Assembly: GCF_029945895.1 (NCBI RefSeq)
Contig: NZ_JAQSDL010000104.1
Location: 57,761 to 121,760 of the forward strand
Direction: 5' to 3'
Source of the DNA: Polaromonas sp.
Lineage (GTDB): Bacteria > Pseudomonadota > Gammaproteobacteria > Burkholderiales > Burkholderiaceae_C
DNA: 64,000 bases
Part shown: positions 35,549-43,436 of the stretch, piece after piece
How positions within the stretch are numbered: position 1 is the stretch's first letter
Layout: the number at the start of each line of letters is the position of its first letter
Program-made: the position numbers and the translations under genes
Notes under the pieces: generated by a model
Database searches by the model: none
What the model was told of the DNA's origin: nothing
What the model saw: only the letters and a program-made list of their open reading frames with translations

Positions 35549-36067
35549 TCAGAGCGGGTGCTCGGTATAGAACCTGCCGCCGTGAAACAGCAGCGGCGCG
35601 GCGCCGGCTCGGTGGGCGCAGCGTTCGACCTCGCCGACAAAAATCACATGGTCGCCCTCGTCGTAGCGGCTGCGGTTGAAACACTCAAAGGTGGCCGCTG
35701 CGCCCGCCAGCAGCGGCGAGCCACTGGCCCCTTCGGTCCAGGCGACGCCGTCCCAGCGGCCTTCGCGCTGCGCCGCAAAACGCTCGGCCAGTGCTTTCTG
35801 GTCGGCCGCCAGAATGTTGATGGCGTAGTGCGAGCCGGTGCTCAGTGCGGGCATGGAGCCGGCCGCCTGCGCCAGGCTCCACAGCACCAGCGGCGGCTCC
35901 AGCGAGACCGAGTTGAAGGAGTTGGCCGTCAGCCCGACCAGCTCGCCACTGGCCGCACGCGCCGTGACAATCGTCACACCGGTGGCAAACATGCCGAGGC
36001 AGGCACGGAACTCGCGCGGTGAAAAACTGGGGCGGCTGGCCCGGCGCAAGGCAGTGGGAAGCGTCAT
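35549..36067 (-). CDS. Flavin reductase family protein (HpaC-like FMN-binding split barrel)
   Basis: 172 residues. The family pattern FATGVTIVTARAASGELVGLTANSFNSVSLEPPLVLWSL is clear in pieces (GVTIVTA, GLTANSF, SLEPPLVL), followed by HVIFVGEVE. Such enzymes give reduced FMN or FAD to monooxygenases; no monooxygenase gene is adjacent. Divergent from the M14 peptidase. Confidence 0.92.
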   Translation of the reverse strand: MTLPTALRRASRPSFSPREFRACLGMFATGVTIVTARAASGELVGLTANSFNSVSLEPPLVLWSLAQAAGSMPALSTGSHYAINILAADQKALAERFAAQREGRWDGVAWTEGASGSPLLAGAAATFECFNRSRYDEGDHVIFVGEVERCAHRAGAAPLLFHGGRFYTEHPL

Positions 36068-36116
36068 GGGGGTAATTTACCCGAATGCCCCGCGACCGGT
36101 CGTCGGGCGCCGCGCG

Positions 36117-36129
36117 TAAAATCGGGGCA
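36117..36129 (+). promoter_or_regulatory. Probable leaderless promoter of the M14 peptidase gene
   Basis: TAAAAT at 36117-36122 ends seven bases before the A of the start codon (taaaatcggggcatg), so transcription would begin at or next to the ATG. No ribosome site can fit. The same 15 bases precede the MetH gene. Confidence 0.6.
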
Positions 36130-36980
36130 TGCGCTTGACCTGCACCGCCGTTCCTCTGATAGCTTCTTTTTTGATAGCAGCTGGCGCACAGGCTGCGGGG
36201 CCTTGTGATGATTTTGTTCGCAAACTGCCGAATCTCAAGCGCAGCCTCTGCGAGACCGCCCGACTGCAGCCTACGGCCGCCCGCTCGGTCAGGGGGCAGA
36301 CCCTGTGGATGCGCGATGTCAAGCCCGAGGATGTCCGCCAGCGTGTGTTGGTGCTGGGCGCGATTCATGGCGATGAGCTGTCGTCGGCCTCGGTGGCCCT
36401 GCACTGGATCCGACTGGCCGAGGAAACCACGGCGCCCTGGTCGCAGGCCATTCACTGGCGTTTCATTCCGGCCCTCAATCCCGACGGGCTGCTGGCCAGC
36501 CCGCCGCAGCGCGTCAACGCCAACGGCGTCGATCTGAACCGCAACTTTCCCACGCCTTTCTGGGAGCGCGACGCCAAGGTGTACTGGGAAAAACGAACCC
36601 GCAAGGACCCACGCCGCTGGCCGGGCACCAAGCCGCTGTCCGAGCCGGAGTCGCGCTTCCTGTACCAGGAAATGCAGAGCTTCAAGCCCCACCTGATCGT
36701 CAGCATCCATGCGCCCTACGGCGTGCTTGACTTCGACGGGCCGTCGGTCCCGCCGTCCAGACTGGGGCGGCTGTACCTGGACCAGGTCGGCATCTTCCCG
36801 GGCTCGCTGGGCAATTACGGCGGTGTCCACAAGGGGGTGCCGGTGGTCACCATTGAACTGCCCAACGCAATGCGCACACCCCTGGACGCCGAGATGCGTC
36901 AGATGTGGCTGGATCTGCTGCGCTGGATGACCGAGCGTGTGCCTGCGGGCGCCCCCGAGGCGTCGTCACGCACACCGTGA
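36129..36980 (+). CDS. M14 family zinc peptidase (murein tripeptide amidase-like)
   Basis: 283 residues with a signal peptide (cleavage near AQAAG, 23). Zinc ligands H80 and E83 (GAIHGDE) and H193 (SIHAPYG), substrate arginine R138 (DLNRNFP) and catalytic E243 (VTIELPN). The layout resembles MpaA, which trims murein peptides, but MpaA of E. coli is cytoplasmic while this protein is predicted to be exported. The signal-peptide DNA contains a segment of the dispersed repeat. Confidence 0.87.
   Translation: MRLTCTAVPLIASFLIAAGAQAAGPCDDFVRKLPNLKRSLCETARLQPTAARSVRGQTLWMRDVKPEDVRQRVLVLGAIHGDELSSASVALHWIRLAEETTAPWSQAIHWRFIPALNPDGLLASPPQRVNANGVDLNRNFPTPFWERDAKVYWEKRTRKDPRRWPGTKPLSEPESRFLYQEMQSFKPHLIVSIHAPYGVLDFDGPSVPPSRLGRLYLDQVGIFPGSLGNYGGVHKGVPVVTIELPNAMRTPLDAEMRQMWLDLLRWMTERVPAGAPEASSRTP
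36159..36203 (+). repeat. Repeat-like segment inside the M14 signal peptide coding region
   Basis: TTTTTTGATAGCAGCTGGCG followed by CACAGGCTGCGGGGCC resembles the dispersed repeat (T-rich spacer, ATAGC(A/T)GCT, GCGC, GGCT, GGCC). It encodes the hydrophobic core and cleavage region of the signal peptide. Confidence 0.5.
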
Positions 36981-37026
36981 CACACCGCGGCCGCATTCCG
37001 CCGGCTCGCCGCCCCTGGGTTGGATG

Positions 37027-37083
37027 CCAAAAGGATCTGCAGCCCTTTTGCAGCAAGCGTCAACAGCTATTAATTCAGTAGCA
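37027..37083 (-). repeat. Dispersed repeat copy 6
   Basis: Reverse-orientation copy: GCAGCCCTTTTGCAGCAAGC then GTCAACAGCTATTAATTCAG and TAGC. It lies between two convergent genes, after the M14 peptidase. Confidence 0.8.
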
Positions 37084-37105
37084 ATCGACTGCCTCGGGCG
37101 CCGTT

Positions 37106-37582
37106 TTACCGCTTGAGCCGGTCGTAGGTCTTGTCCATGGGAACACTTTTACCGGTGTCCTGCAGGCCCCGGCGCAGGTCATGGCTGGCTTGCTGCACTT
37201 GCGGATCGGACGGTGTATCTGTCATGTCGACAGACTGGTCACGCTCATGCGGCAGTGCCAGGCTGGCTTCGTCCGAGGCATCGCTGGGCGTTTCCGCGCG
37301 ACCGGGCCGCGGGCGTCCTGGTGCCGGGGTCTTGACGGGCATGCCTTCGCTCTGGCCAGGTTGGTCGCTGGCCTGCTTGCGCCCGGCTGGAACAGGTTGG
37401 CTGGGCTGCTGGGTCTGGTCGGTCTTGTCGGTCTGGTCGGGTGAAGGGCGGGCCACAAGCGGTCTTTCTATGAGTACAGGGGTTCGGCGCTCCACTGTGC
37501 TGCCGTTGCCGGGCTGAATTTGTCGGTCTGGTGGGCCTCCGGATGTAGGAGGACGGCGGTCGCTTGCCCGACGGGTGGTCAT
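37106..37582 (-). CDS. Low-complexity hypothetical protein
   Basis: 158 residues, rich in Pro, Gln, Asp, Arg and Ser, no hydrophobic segment; predicted largely disordered. A repetitive stretch DQTDKTDQTQQPSQ is encoded by short CTGGTCGG-like DNA repeats. Not recognised. It could be a real cytoplasmic protein or an open frame in biased DNA. Confidence 0.45.
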   Translation of the reverse strand: MTTRRASDRRPPTSGGPPDRQIQPGNGSTVERRTPVLIERPLVARPSPDQTDKTDQTQQPSQPVPAGRKQASDQPGQSEGMPVKTPAPGRPRPGRAETPSDASDEASLALPHERDQSVDMTDTPSDPQVQQASHDLRRGLQDTGKSVPMDKTYDRLKR

Positions 37583-37707
37583 CGCCGGGTCAAAGTACTA
37601 CGATGGTGTCGGGGTTTCAAAGTACCGGTTTTGTAACAACCGTGGATCATCCGCAGTGAACGATGGCCCGCGCCGACCCCTGCAAGCGCAAGGCGCAAAG
37701 GAATGGC

Positions 37708-40700
37708 ATGCTGAGTTCGCTGGGTCTTCGTGCCCGTCTGCTGGTGTTGATCGTGGTGGCCTTGCTGCCGGTGCTGGCCCTGTTTGCCTGGGTCGCAGCC
37801 GACAAGCAGAGCGATGCCCTGAAGCTTGCGCGCTCCACACTGCAGTCCCAGGCGCTGCTGGCCGCCGCCAGCCAGCAGTCGCAGGTCGAAGCGATCAAAC
37901 AGCTTCTGGTCGATCTGGCCAGCGCGCCGTCCATCAAGGGCCGGCTGCCGGCACTGTGCAGCGAGTACCTTCGCAATTTGCATGCGGTGCACCCGCAGTA
38001 CACCGATCTGGGGGTGGTGGACCTTGACGGCACCGTGTTGTGCCACTCCGACGCGAGCGTCGTGGGCGCCGATGCCAGCGCCCGTCCTTTTTTCAAACGT
38101 GTCCTGGCCAGCCGCCAGTTTTCAATCGGTGAATACGGGATCGGAAGGCGTAGCGGCCAGGCCGGCGTCGGTTTTGCGGCGCCCGTGCAGGACAACGCCG
38201 GGGCGCTGAGCGGGATGGTGTTTGCCGCGCTCGGCGTGCAGGCTTTTGCGCCTCTGCTGGCGCAGGAGGTGCCCGCGCCAGGCGCCAGCATGGTGCTGAC
38301 CGACCGTCAGGGCACCCTCCTGGCCACCCAGCCAGCCATGGCCGGCGCGGTGGGCAGCGTGCAGAAAGATGCGAACATCCGGGCCTTTTTGCAGTCCCCG
38401 CGCGCTGGCATCGTGGAGGCCCCGGACGGGGATGGGGAGCAGCGCGTTTACGCCTTCGCCCCGGTCAGTGGGCCGGCGGCCGGCGCGCTGTTTGTGGCCG
38501 TCAGCATGACCCGCGCCCGGATTTCTGCCGAACCGACGGAGATGCTGGCGCTGGAGCTGGCGGTCTTGCTGGCCGCTGTCCTGACGGGCATGGCCGGCGC
38601 CTGGGTCATGGGCAGGCGCCTGATCGTCAACCCGGCCAACGCCATGCTGCGCGAAGCCGACGAACTGGCCAGCGGCAACCTCGCGGCTCGCGTGGAGCTC
38701 GGCCCGCTATACCAGGGGGAGCTCGGGCACCTGGCACGAACCTTCAACCGCATGGCCGAATCGCTGGAGCGGAGCCACCACCAGCGCGACGCGTCGCTGG
38801 CCCGCATCGGCAAGGAGCGCGGCATGCTGGATCTGATCATCAACAGCATGAGTGAAGGGGTGCTGGCGATCGATGTCCAGGGCCGCTTTCTGCTGTTCAA
38901 TGCGGCGGCGAGGAAGTTTTTTCCTGTCGATGCTGCGGGGATGTCGCTGGCCGAATGGCGGGCCGATCACGAGGTGCTGCTGCTGGACGGCAAGACGGTG
39001 TGTGCACCGCACAACCGGCCGCTGAGCCGGGCCATTCGCGGCGAGAGTGTCGACAACTGGGATGTCCTTCTGCGCCGGACCGGTGCCAGGGACCATGTGC
39101 TGCGCAACAATGTCCGCCCCCTGCACGACGAAGCGGGGCAGCTGGTGGGCGGGCTGGTGGTGTTTACCGACATCACCGAGCGCAAGCTCATCGACGAGCT
39201 GGTCCGCGACCAGGAGCGGGTGCTCGAGCTGATTGCCTACGGCGTGCCCTTGCCGCAGTCGCTGGAAGCCATCGTGGGCCTGATCGAGGGCCGTTCCGCC
39301 AACAGCCTGTGTTCGATCCTGCTGCGCGAGGGCACGCAACTGCGCCATGGGGCGGCGCCCAGCCTGCCGGCTGCTTTCAGCCGGCAGATCGACGGGCTGG
39401 AGATCGGCGAAGGCGCTGGCGCCTGCGGGACGGCGGCGTTCCGCAAAAAGCCGGTCGTGGTGGCGGACCTGGCCACTGATCCGCTGATGAGCAACTACCG
39501 CGAGATCGGACGCGAATTCGACTTGCAGTCCTGCTGGTCCACGCCGGTGCTTTCTGCGGCGGGCGAGGTCCTGGCCACCTTCGCCATCTACCATCACACC
39601 CCGTACACGCCCCAACCGGCGGACCAGGACCTGGTGGACACGGCCGTGCGGCTGGCGCGCATTGCGATCGAGCGCGCGCGCGCTGAGGCCGCACTGTTGG
39701 GGAGCGAGGCGCGTTTTCGCGAGCTTGCGGAAAACATCAAGGACGTGTTTTACAACCGCGACTTTGCCACCGGTCGTTTTCTCTATATCAGTCCGGCCTA
39801 TGAGACCTTGTGGCATCGGCGCCGGGAGGAGTTGTACGCAACGCCCGATGCCTACCGCGAGTCCATCCATCCCGACGACCGGGAGGCGGAAGCGCAGACC
39901 CACCACTGGCAGGCGACGGGTGCTGCCACCGACCTGGAATACCGGATTGTCCGGCCGGATGGCGAGGTTCGCTGGATACGCGACCGGTCCTACCCGGTTC
40001 TCAACGAAGCCGGCGCGGTGGAGCGCATTGTCGGTACCGCGCGCGACGTGACCGGCCGCAAACGTGCCGACCGGGAGCTGGCACGCACCAACCGGGCGCT
40101 GCAGATGCTCAGTCGCTGCAACCAGGCCCTGACCCGCATCGACGACGAAGCCGCGCTGCTGCTGCAGGTGTGCCAACTGGCGGTGGAAGTGGGCGGCTAC
40201 CGGATGGCGTGGGTCGGTTATGCGCAGGACGACGCGGACCGCACCATCAAGCCCATGGCCCACGCGGGCCAGGAAGAGGGCTACCTGGCCAGGGTCAGGC
40301 TGACCTGGGATGCCGACCAGCCCACGGGGCGCGGCCCCGCGGGCCAGACCATACGCAGCGGGCAAGCCAGTGTCAGTGAAAACATTGCGCAGGGGGCCAA
40401 CCAGTTTTACTGGAGCGAGGAAGCGGCAGAGCAGGGCTACCGCAGCGCGGTGTTCCTGCCGCTGTGTGATACCCATCGCGCATTCGGCTTGCTGGGCCTG
40501 TATTCGGAATCGCTTGAAAAGCTGGCCCCTGAGGAGATCCGGCTGCTGCAGGACATGGCCGACAACCTCGCGTTTGGCATTGGCAGCCTGCGCGCCCGGC
40601 TGGAGCGCCAGCGCAGCCAGGAGGTGGCGCGGCTCGCGGCCGCCCAGGTGCGCGAGCAGGCTTCGCTGCTGGACCGCGCGCAGGACGCCATCATGGTTCG

Positions 40701-41778
40701 CAACCTCGACAGAACCCTGCGTTTCTGGAACAAGGGCGCGGAGCGCCTCTATGGCTGGACCTCTGACGAGGTGCTCGGCAAAACCATGGACCAGCTGATG
40801 TACAGCGACCCGCAGGTGCTGGCTGACGCCATGAACCAGACCCTGGCCAATGACGGGGACTGGACGGGGGAGATTGAGCAGGTGGCGCGGGACGGCACGG
40901 CAGTCAGCATTGAGGCGCGCTGGACCCTGGTGCGCGACGGACACGGCGAGGTCAACGGCGTGCTGGGCATCAACACCGATATCCGCGAGCGCAAGCGGGC
41001 GCGCGAGGAAATCCTGCAACTCAATGCCAGTCTGGAAGACAGGGTGCAGCAGCGCACCGGCCAGCTCGAGTTTGCCAACAAGCAGCTTGAGGCCTTTTCC
41101 TATTCGGTGTCGCATGACCTGCGCACGCCGCTCAGTTCCATCGGTGGATTCAGCAACCTGTTGGCCCGGGAGCTGGAGGACGGTGCGGCGGGAGAACGCA
41201 GCAGGCACTACCTGGCCCGCATACGTGCCGGCGTGGCACAGATGGGCGAGCTGATCGACGCGCTGCTGTCGCTGGCCCAGGTCTCGCGCACCAGCCTGCG
41301 CTGGGAGAGCGTCAATCTGAGCGTCCTGGCGCAAAAGATACTGGAGGGTTACCGCGAGAGAGAGCCCCGCCGCACGGCCTTGCTCGACATCCAGCCCGAA
41401 TTGCTGGTCCAGGGTGATGCACGCCTGCTGCTGCAGGTGCTGGACAACCTGCTGGGCAACGCCTGGAAGTTCAGCAGCCAGCAAGCGCAAACCCTGATCG
41501 CGTTCAGGCGAGAGCAAGGCCCTGGCGGTGAGGTCGTGTATGTGGTGCGGGACAACGGGGCGGGGTTTGACATGGCCTATTCAGAAAAGCTGTTCGGCGC
41601 TTTCGAGCGGCTGCACAACGTCTCGGAGTTTGCCGGAACCGGCATTGGCCTGGCGACGGTGCACAGAATCATCACGCGTCACGGTGGGCGGGTGTGGGCC
41701 GAGTCCGCGCCGGGGCACGGCGCTTCGTTCTACTTCACCCTGGGCGACGCCCCTGCCGGGGGGCTGGACGACGCCTGA
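37708..41778 (+). CDS. Hybrid-free multi-sensor membrane histidine kinase (Cache-like, HAMP, 3 PAS, 2 GAF)
   Basis: 1356 residues. Two membrane segments (about 12-30 and 277-300) enclose a periplasmic sensor of the Cache type, then HAMP (about 300-352), PAS (372-490), GAF (502-658), PAS (664-784), GAF (797-965), PAS (984-1098), HisKA with H1136 in SVSHDLRTPL, and HATPase_c (1244-1350; NAWKF N-box, DNGAGFDM, GTGIGLA). No receiver domain and no neighbouring response regulator. ATG 37708 is set by AAGGA; ATG 37663 is in frame but lacks a ribosome site. The 3' end overlaps the opposite-strand gene by 49 bases. Signals are not inferable. Confidence 0.93.
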   Translation: MLSSLGLRARLLVLIVVALLPVLALFAWVAADKQSDALKLARSTLQSQALLAAASQQSQVEAIKQLLVDLASAPSIKGRLPALCSEYLRNLHAVHPQYTDLGVVDLDGTVLCHSDASVVGADASARPFFKRVLASRQFSIGEYGIGRRSGQAGVGFAAPVQDNAGALSGMVFAALGVQAFAPLLAQEVPAPGASMVLTDRQGTLLATQPAMAGAVGSVQKDANIRAFLQSPRAGIVEAPDGDGEQRVYAFAPVSGPAAGALFVAVSMTRARISAEPTEMLALELAVLLAAVLTGMAGAWVMGRRLIVNPANAMLREADELASGNLAARVELGPLYQGELGHLARTFNRMAESLERSHHQRDASLARIGKERGMLDLIINSMSEGVLAIDVQGRFLLFNAAARKFFPVDAAGMSLAEWRADHEVLLLDGKTVCAPHNRPLSRAIRGESVDNWDVLLRRTGARDHVLRNNVRPLHDEAGQLVGGLVVFTDITERKLIDELVRDQERVLELIAYGVPLPQSLEAIVGLIEGRSANSLCSILLREGTQLRHGAAPSLPAAFSRQIDGLEIGEGAGACGTAAFRKKPVVVADLATDPLMSNYREIGREFDLQSCWSTPVLSAAGEVLATFAIYHHTPYTPQPADQDLVDTAVRLARIAIERARAEAALLGSEARFRELAENIKDVFYNRDFATGRFLYISPAYETLWHRRREELYATPDAYRESIHPDDREAEAQTHHWQATGAATDLEYRIVRPDGEVRWIRDRSYPVLNEAGAVERIVGTARDVTGRKRADRELARTNRALQMLSRCNQALTRIDDEAALLLQVCQLAVEVGGYRMAWVGYAQDDADRTIKPMAHAGQEEGYLARVRLTWDADQPTGRGPAGQTIRSGQASVSENIAQGANQFYWSEEAAEQGYRSAVFLPLCDTHRAFGLLGLYSESLEKLAPEEIRLLQDMADNLAFGIGSLRARLERQRSQEVARLAAAQVREQASLLDRAQDAIMVRNLDRTLRFWNKGAERLYGWTSDEVLGKTMDQLMYSDPQVLADAMNQTLANDGDWTGEIEQVARDGTAVSIEARWTLVRDGHGEVNGVLGINTDIRERKRAREEILQLNASLEDRVQQRTGQLEFANKQLEAFSYSVSHDLRTPLSSIGGFSNLLARELEDGAAGERSRHYLARIRAGVAQMGELIDALLSLAQVSRTSLRWESVNLSVLAQKILEGYREREPRRTALLDIQPELLVQGDARLLLQVLDNLLGNAWKFSSQQAQTLIAFRREQGPGGEVVYVVRDNGAGFDMAYSEKLFGAFERLHNVSEFAGTGIGLATVHRIITRHGGRVWAESAPGHGASFYFTLGDAPAGGLDDA

Positions 41779-42326
41779 GTGCGGTCCGGCTGCAAGGTCT
41801 CACGCAGCTTGTCCGCCTTGTCGGCGTCGAATGCGCCTTCGGCGCGGGCCAGCACGTCGCCCTGCCGGTTGATCACCACCGCATAAACCTCGTCCGTTCC
41901 GCGCAGGCCGGCGGAGCGGACAAAACGCTCTCGGTCGGTGAATACCGGCATCAGTCTCGTGCGTTCGGCGTCCGCCGGGTAGCTGCGCAGGAGTTTGGTC
42001 TCGATGGCGTTGCGTGCAAGGGTGCTGCCCGGGTCGTCTAGAACCGGCATGCGCAGCCAGGTGATCGAGGGGTCGGCATGCAGGTTCAGGCCCTGGATCC
42101 AGCTGTCAATGTGGGCGCGCTGGCTGCTGCGAAAAGTGATGAGGGCCAGCGTCCGTTCGGCCGGCAGGCCGCCGGGCACCGCCATGGTCTGCTGGGCCAG
42201 GGTGCGTGCCATGAACGAGGGCAGCTGGCCCATGACGCTGGTGTCATTGGGCGCTGCCAGCGCCAGGGCCAGTGCGGCAGAGACGGCCAGCAACCAGGCC
42301 ACAGAGCCGGTCCAGGTGGTTTTCAT
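41730..42326 (-). CDS. Secreted protein with thioredoxin-like C-terminus, function unknown
   Basis: 198 residues with a signal peptide or anchor (about 7-27, VAWLLAVSAALALALAA). The middle contains TLALITFRSSQRAHIDSWI and the end YAVVINRQGDVLARAEGAFDADKADKL, which looks like the last strands of a thioredoxin/peroxiredoxin fold, but no CxxC or peroxidatic cysteine is present. Converges on and overlaps the histidine kinase gene. An alternative ATG at 42341 exists. Confidence 0.7.
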   Translation of the reverse strand: MKTTWTGSVAWLLAVSAALALALAAPNDTSVMGQLPSFMARTLAQQTMAVPGGLPAERTLALITFRSSQRAHIDSWIQGLNLHADPSITWLRMPVLDDPGSTLARNAIETKLLRSYPADAERTRLMPVFTDRERFVRSAGLRGTDEVYAVVINRQGDVLARAEGAFDADKADKLRETLQPDRTQASSSPPAGASPRVK

Positions 42327-42545
42327 GGTCTCGTGCTCCATCAGGAAGAAACAGGATGCCAGTGAGGATGCCAGCGGCACACGGCACCGGCCGTGCAAGG
42401 CAAGAGTAGGCAGGAGAGTGCAAGATACATGCGCGCCACCCGAAGAGGCGCAACGATTGGGAATAAAGTGTCAGAAACCGTAAGGTTCGATTGTGACTGC
42501 ACGGTAGAAAATAGATCAGCCACTCCCAATTCAGACGAGAGCGGC

Positions 42546-42558
42546 TAAAATATTGACA
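42546..42558 (+). promoter_or_regulatory. Probable leaderless promoter of tetR 2
   Basis: TAAAAT at 42546-42551 ends seven bases before the A of the ATG at 42558, the same geometry as at 36117 and 61956. No ribosome site precedes the start. Confidence 0.5.
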
Positions 42559-43214
42559 TGACTACCTCTTCTACCGCGTCGGCCGTCAAGGCAAGGCCCG
42601 CTGCGCATGGCGGCCCCAAAATCTCTTTCAAGGCGCAAATGCTGGCGGCCAGGGAGGATGCCATTGTGAAAGCGGTCAACCGGCTGCTGGCGGAAAAGGG
42701 CTTTGACCTGATGACGGTCGACGAGGTGGCTGCCGATGTGGGCATTGCCAAGGCCAGCCTTTACAAGCATTTCCCCAGCAAGGAAGACCTCGCTGCGGCG
42801 GCCATGGTGCGCGTGGTGGGGCTGGCGCAGGCCTTTTTGGCCAGCCTGCCCCCGGACGCCCAGCCCCTGGCGCAGCTCAAGGCGATGGTGCGCTGGATGC
42901 TGCAGTTGCAGCTGGCCGGAGAAATGCCCTCACTGCCGCACCAGAACTCGAGCCTGCGCACCACACTGATGAACAACAAGGCCTACCTCGACGGGTTGGT
43001 GCGTATCAGTGACCAGATTGGTGGCTGGATAGAACGGGCGCAGAAAGACGGCTCCCTGAGCACCAGCATTCCGCCGATTCTGGTGCTCTACACCTTGTAC
43101 GCCCGGGCCTGCGACCCGGTGCTGGAGTTCCTGCGGGCTGGCGGTCAGCACAGTGACGAAGACATCATGGAGCTGGTGATTCGCACCTGCTTCGACGGAC
43201 TCTGCTCGCGCTAG
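42558..43214 (+). CDS. TetR/AcrR family transcriptional regulator
   Basis: 218 residues. N-terminal extension of about 25 residues, then the HTH (53-72, TVDEVAADVGIAKASLYKHF) and an all-helical effector domain. It is divergent from the secreted protein at 41730-42326 across 230 bases, the arrangement in which a TetR protein often controls its neighbour; I saw no convincing palindrome there. Target unknown. Confidence 0.9.
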   Translation: MTTSSTASAVKARPAAHGGPKISFKAQMLAAREDAIVKAVNRLLAEKGFDLMTVDEVAADVGIAKASLYKHFPSKEDLAAAAMVRVVGLAQAFLASLPPDAQPLAQLKAMVRWMLQLQLAGEMPSLPHQNSSLRTTLMNNKAYLDGLVRISDQIGGWIERAQKDGSLSTSIPPILVLYTLYARACDPVLEFLRAGGQHSDEDIMELVIRTCFDGLCSR

Positions 43215-43436
43215 GGGGCTGCAAAACCTGCGCCCCTCCCGGTGTTCGCAAAAGCCGGAATTTGAATTACATTGTGTAGTCCTTTGGTGTCTACTGTCCC
43301 TGTGGGTCAGCCTTCCTGTGAACGGCAACTCGCTTCAACCCATGAGGTCGTCCGCTTTGCGCATCAATCCGCCCCTGCCGGCGCCTGACGTGGCCGTGCC
43401 GCACGACCGCGTCTCACAGGTGTTGTCGTACCTGCC

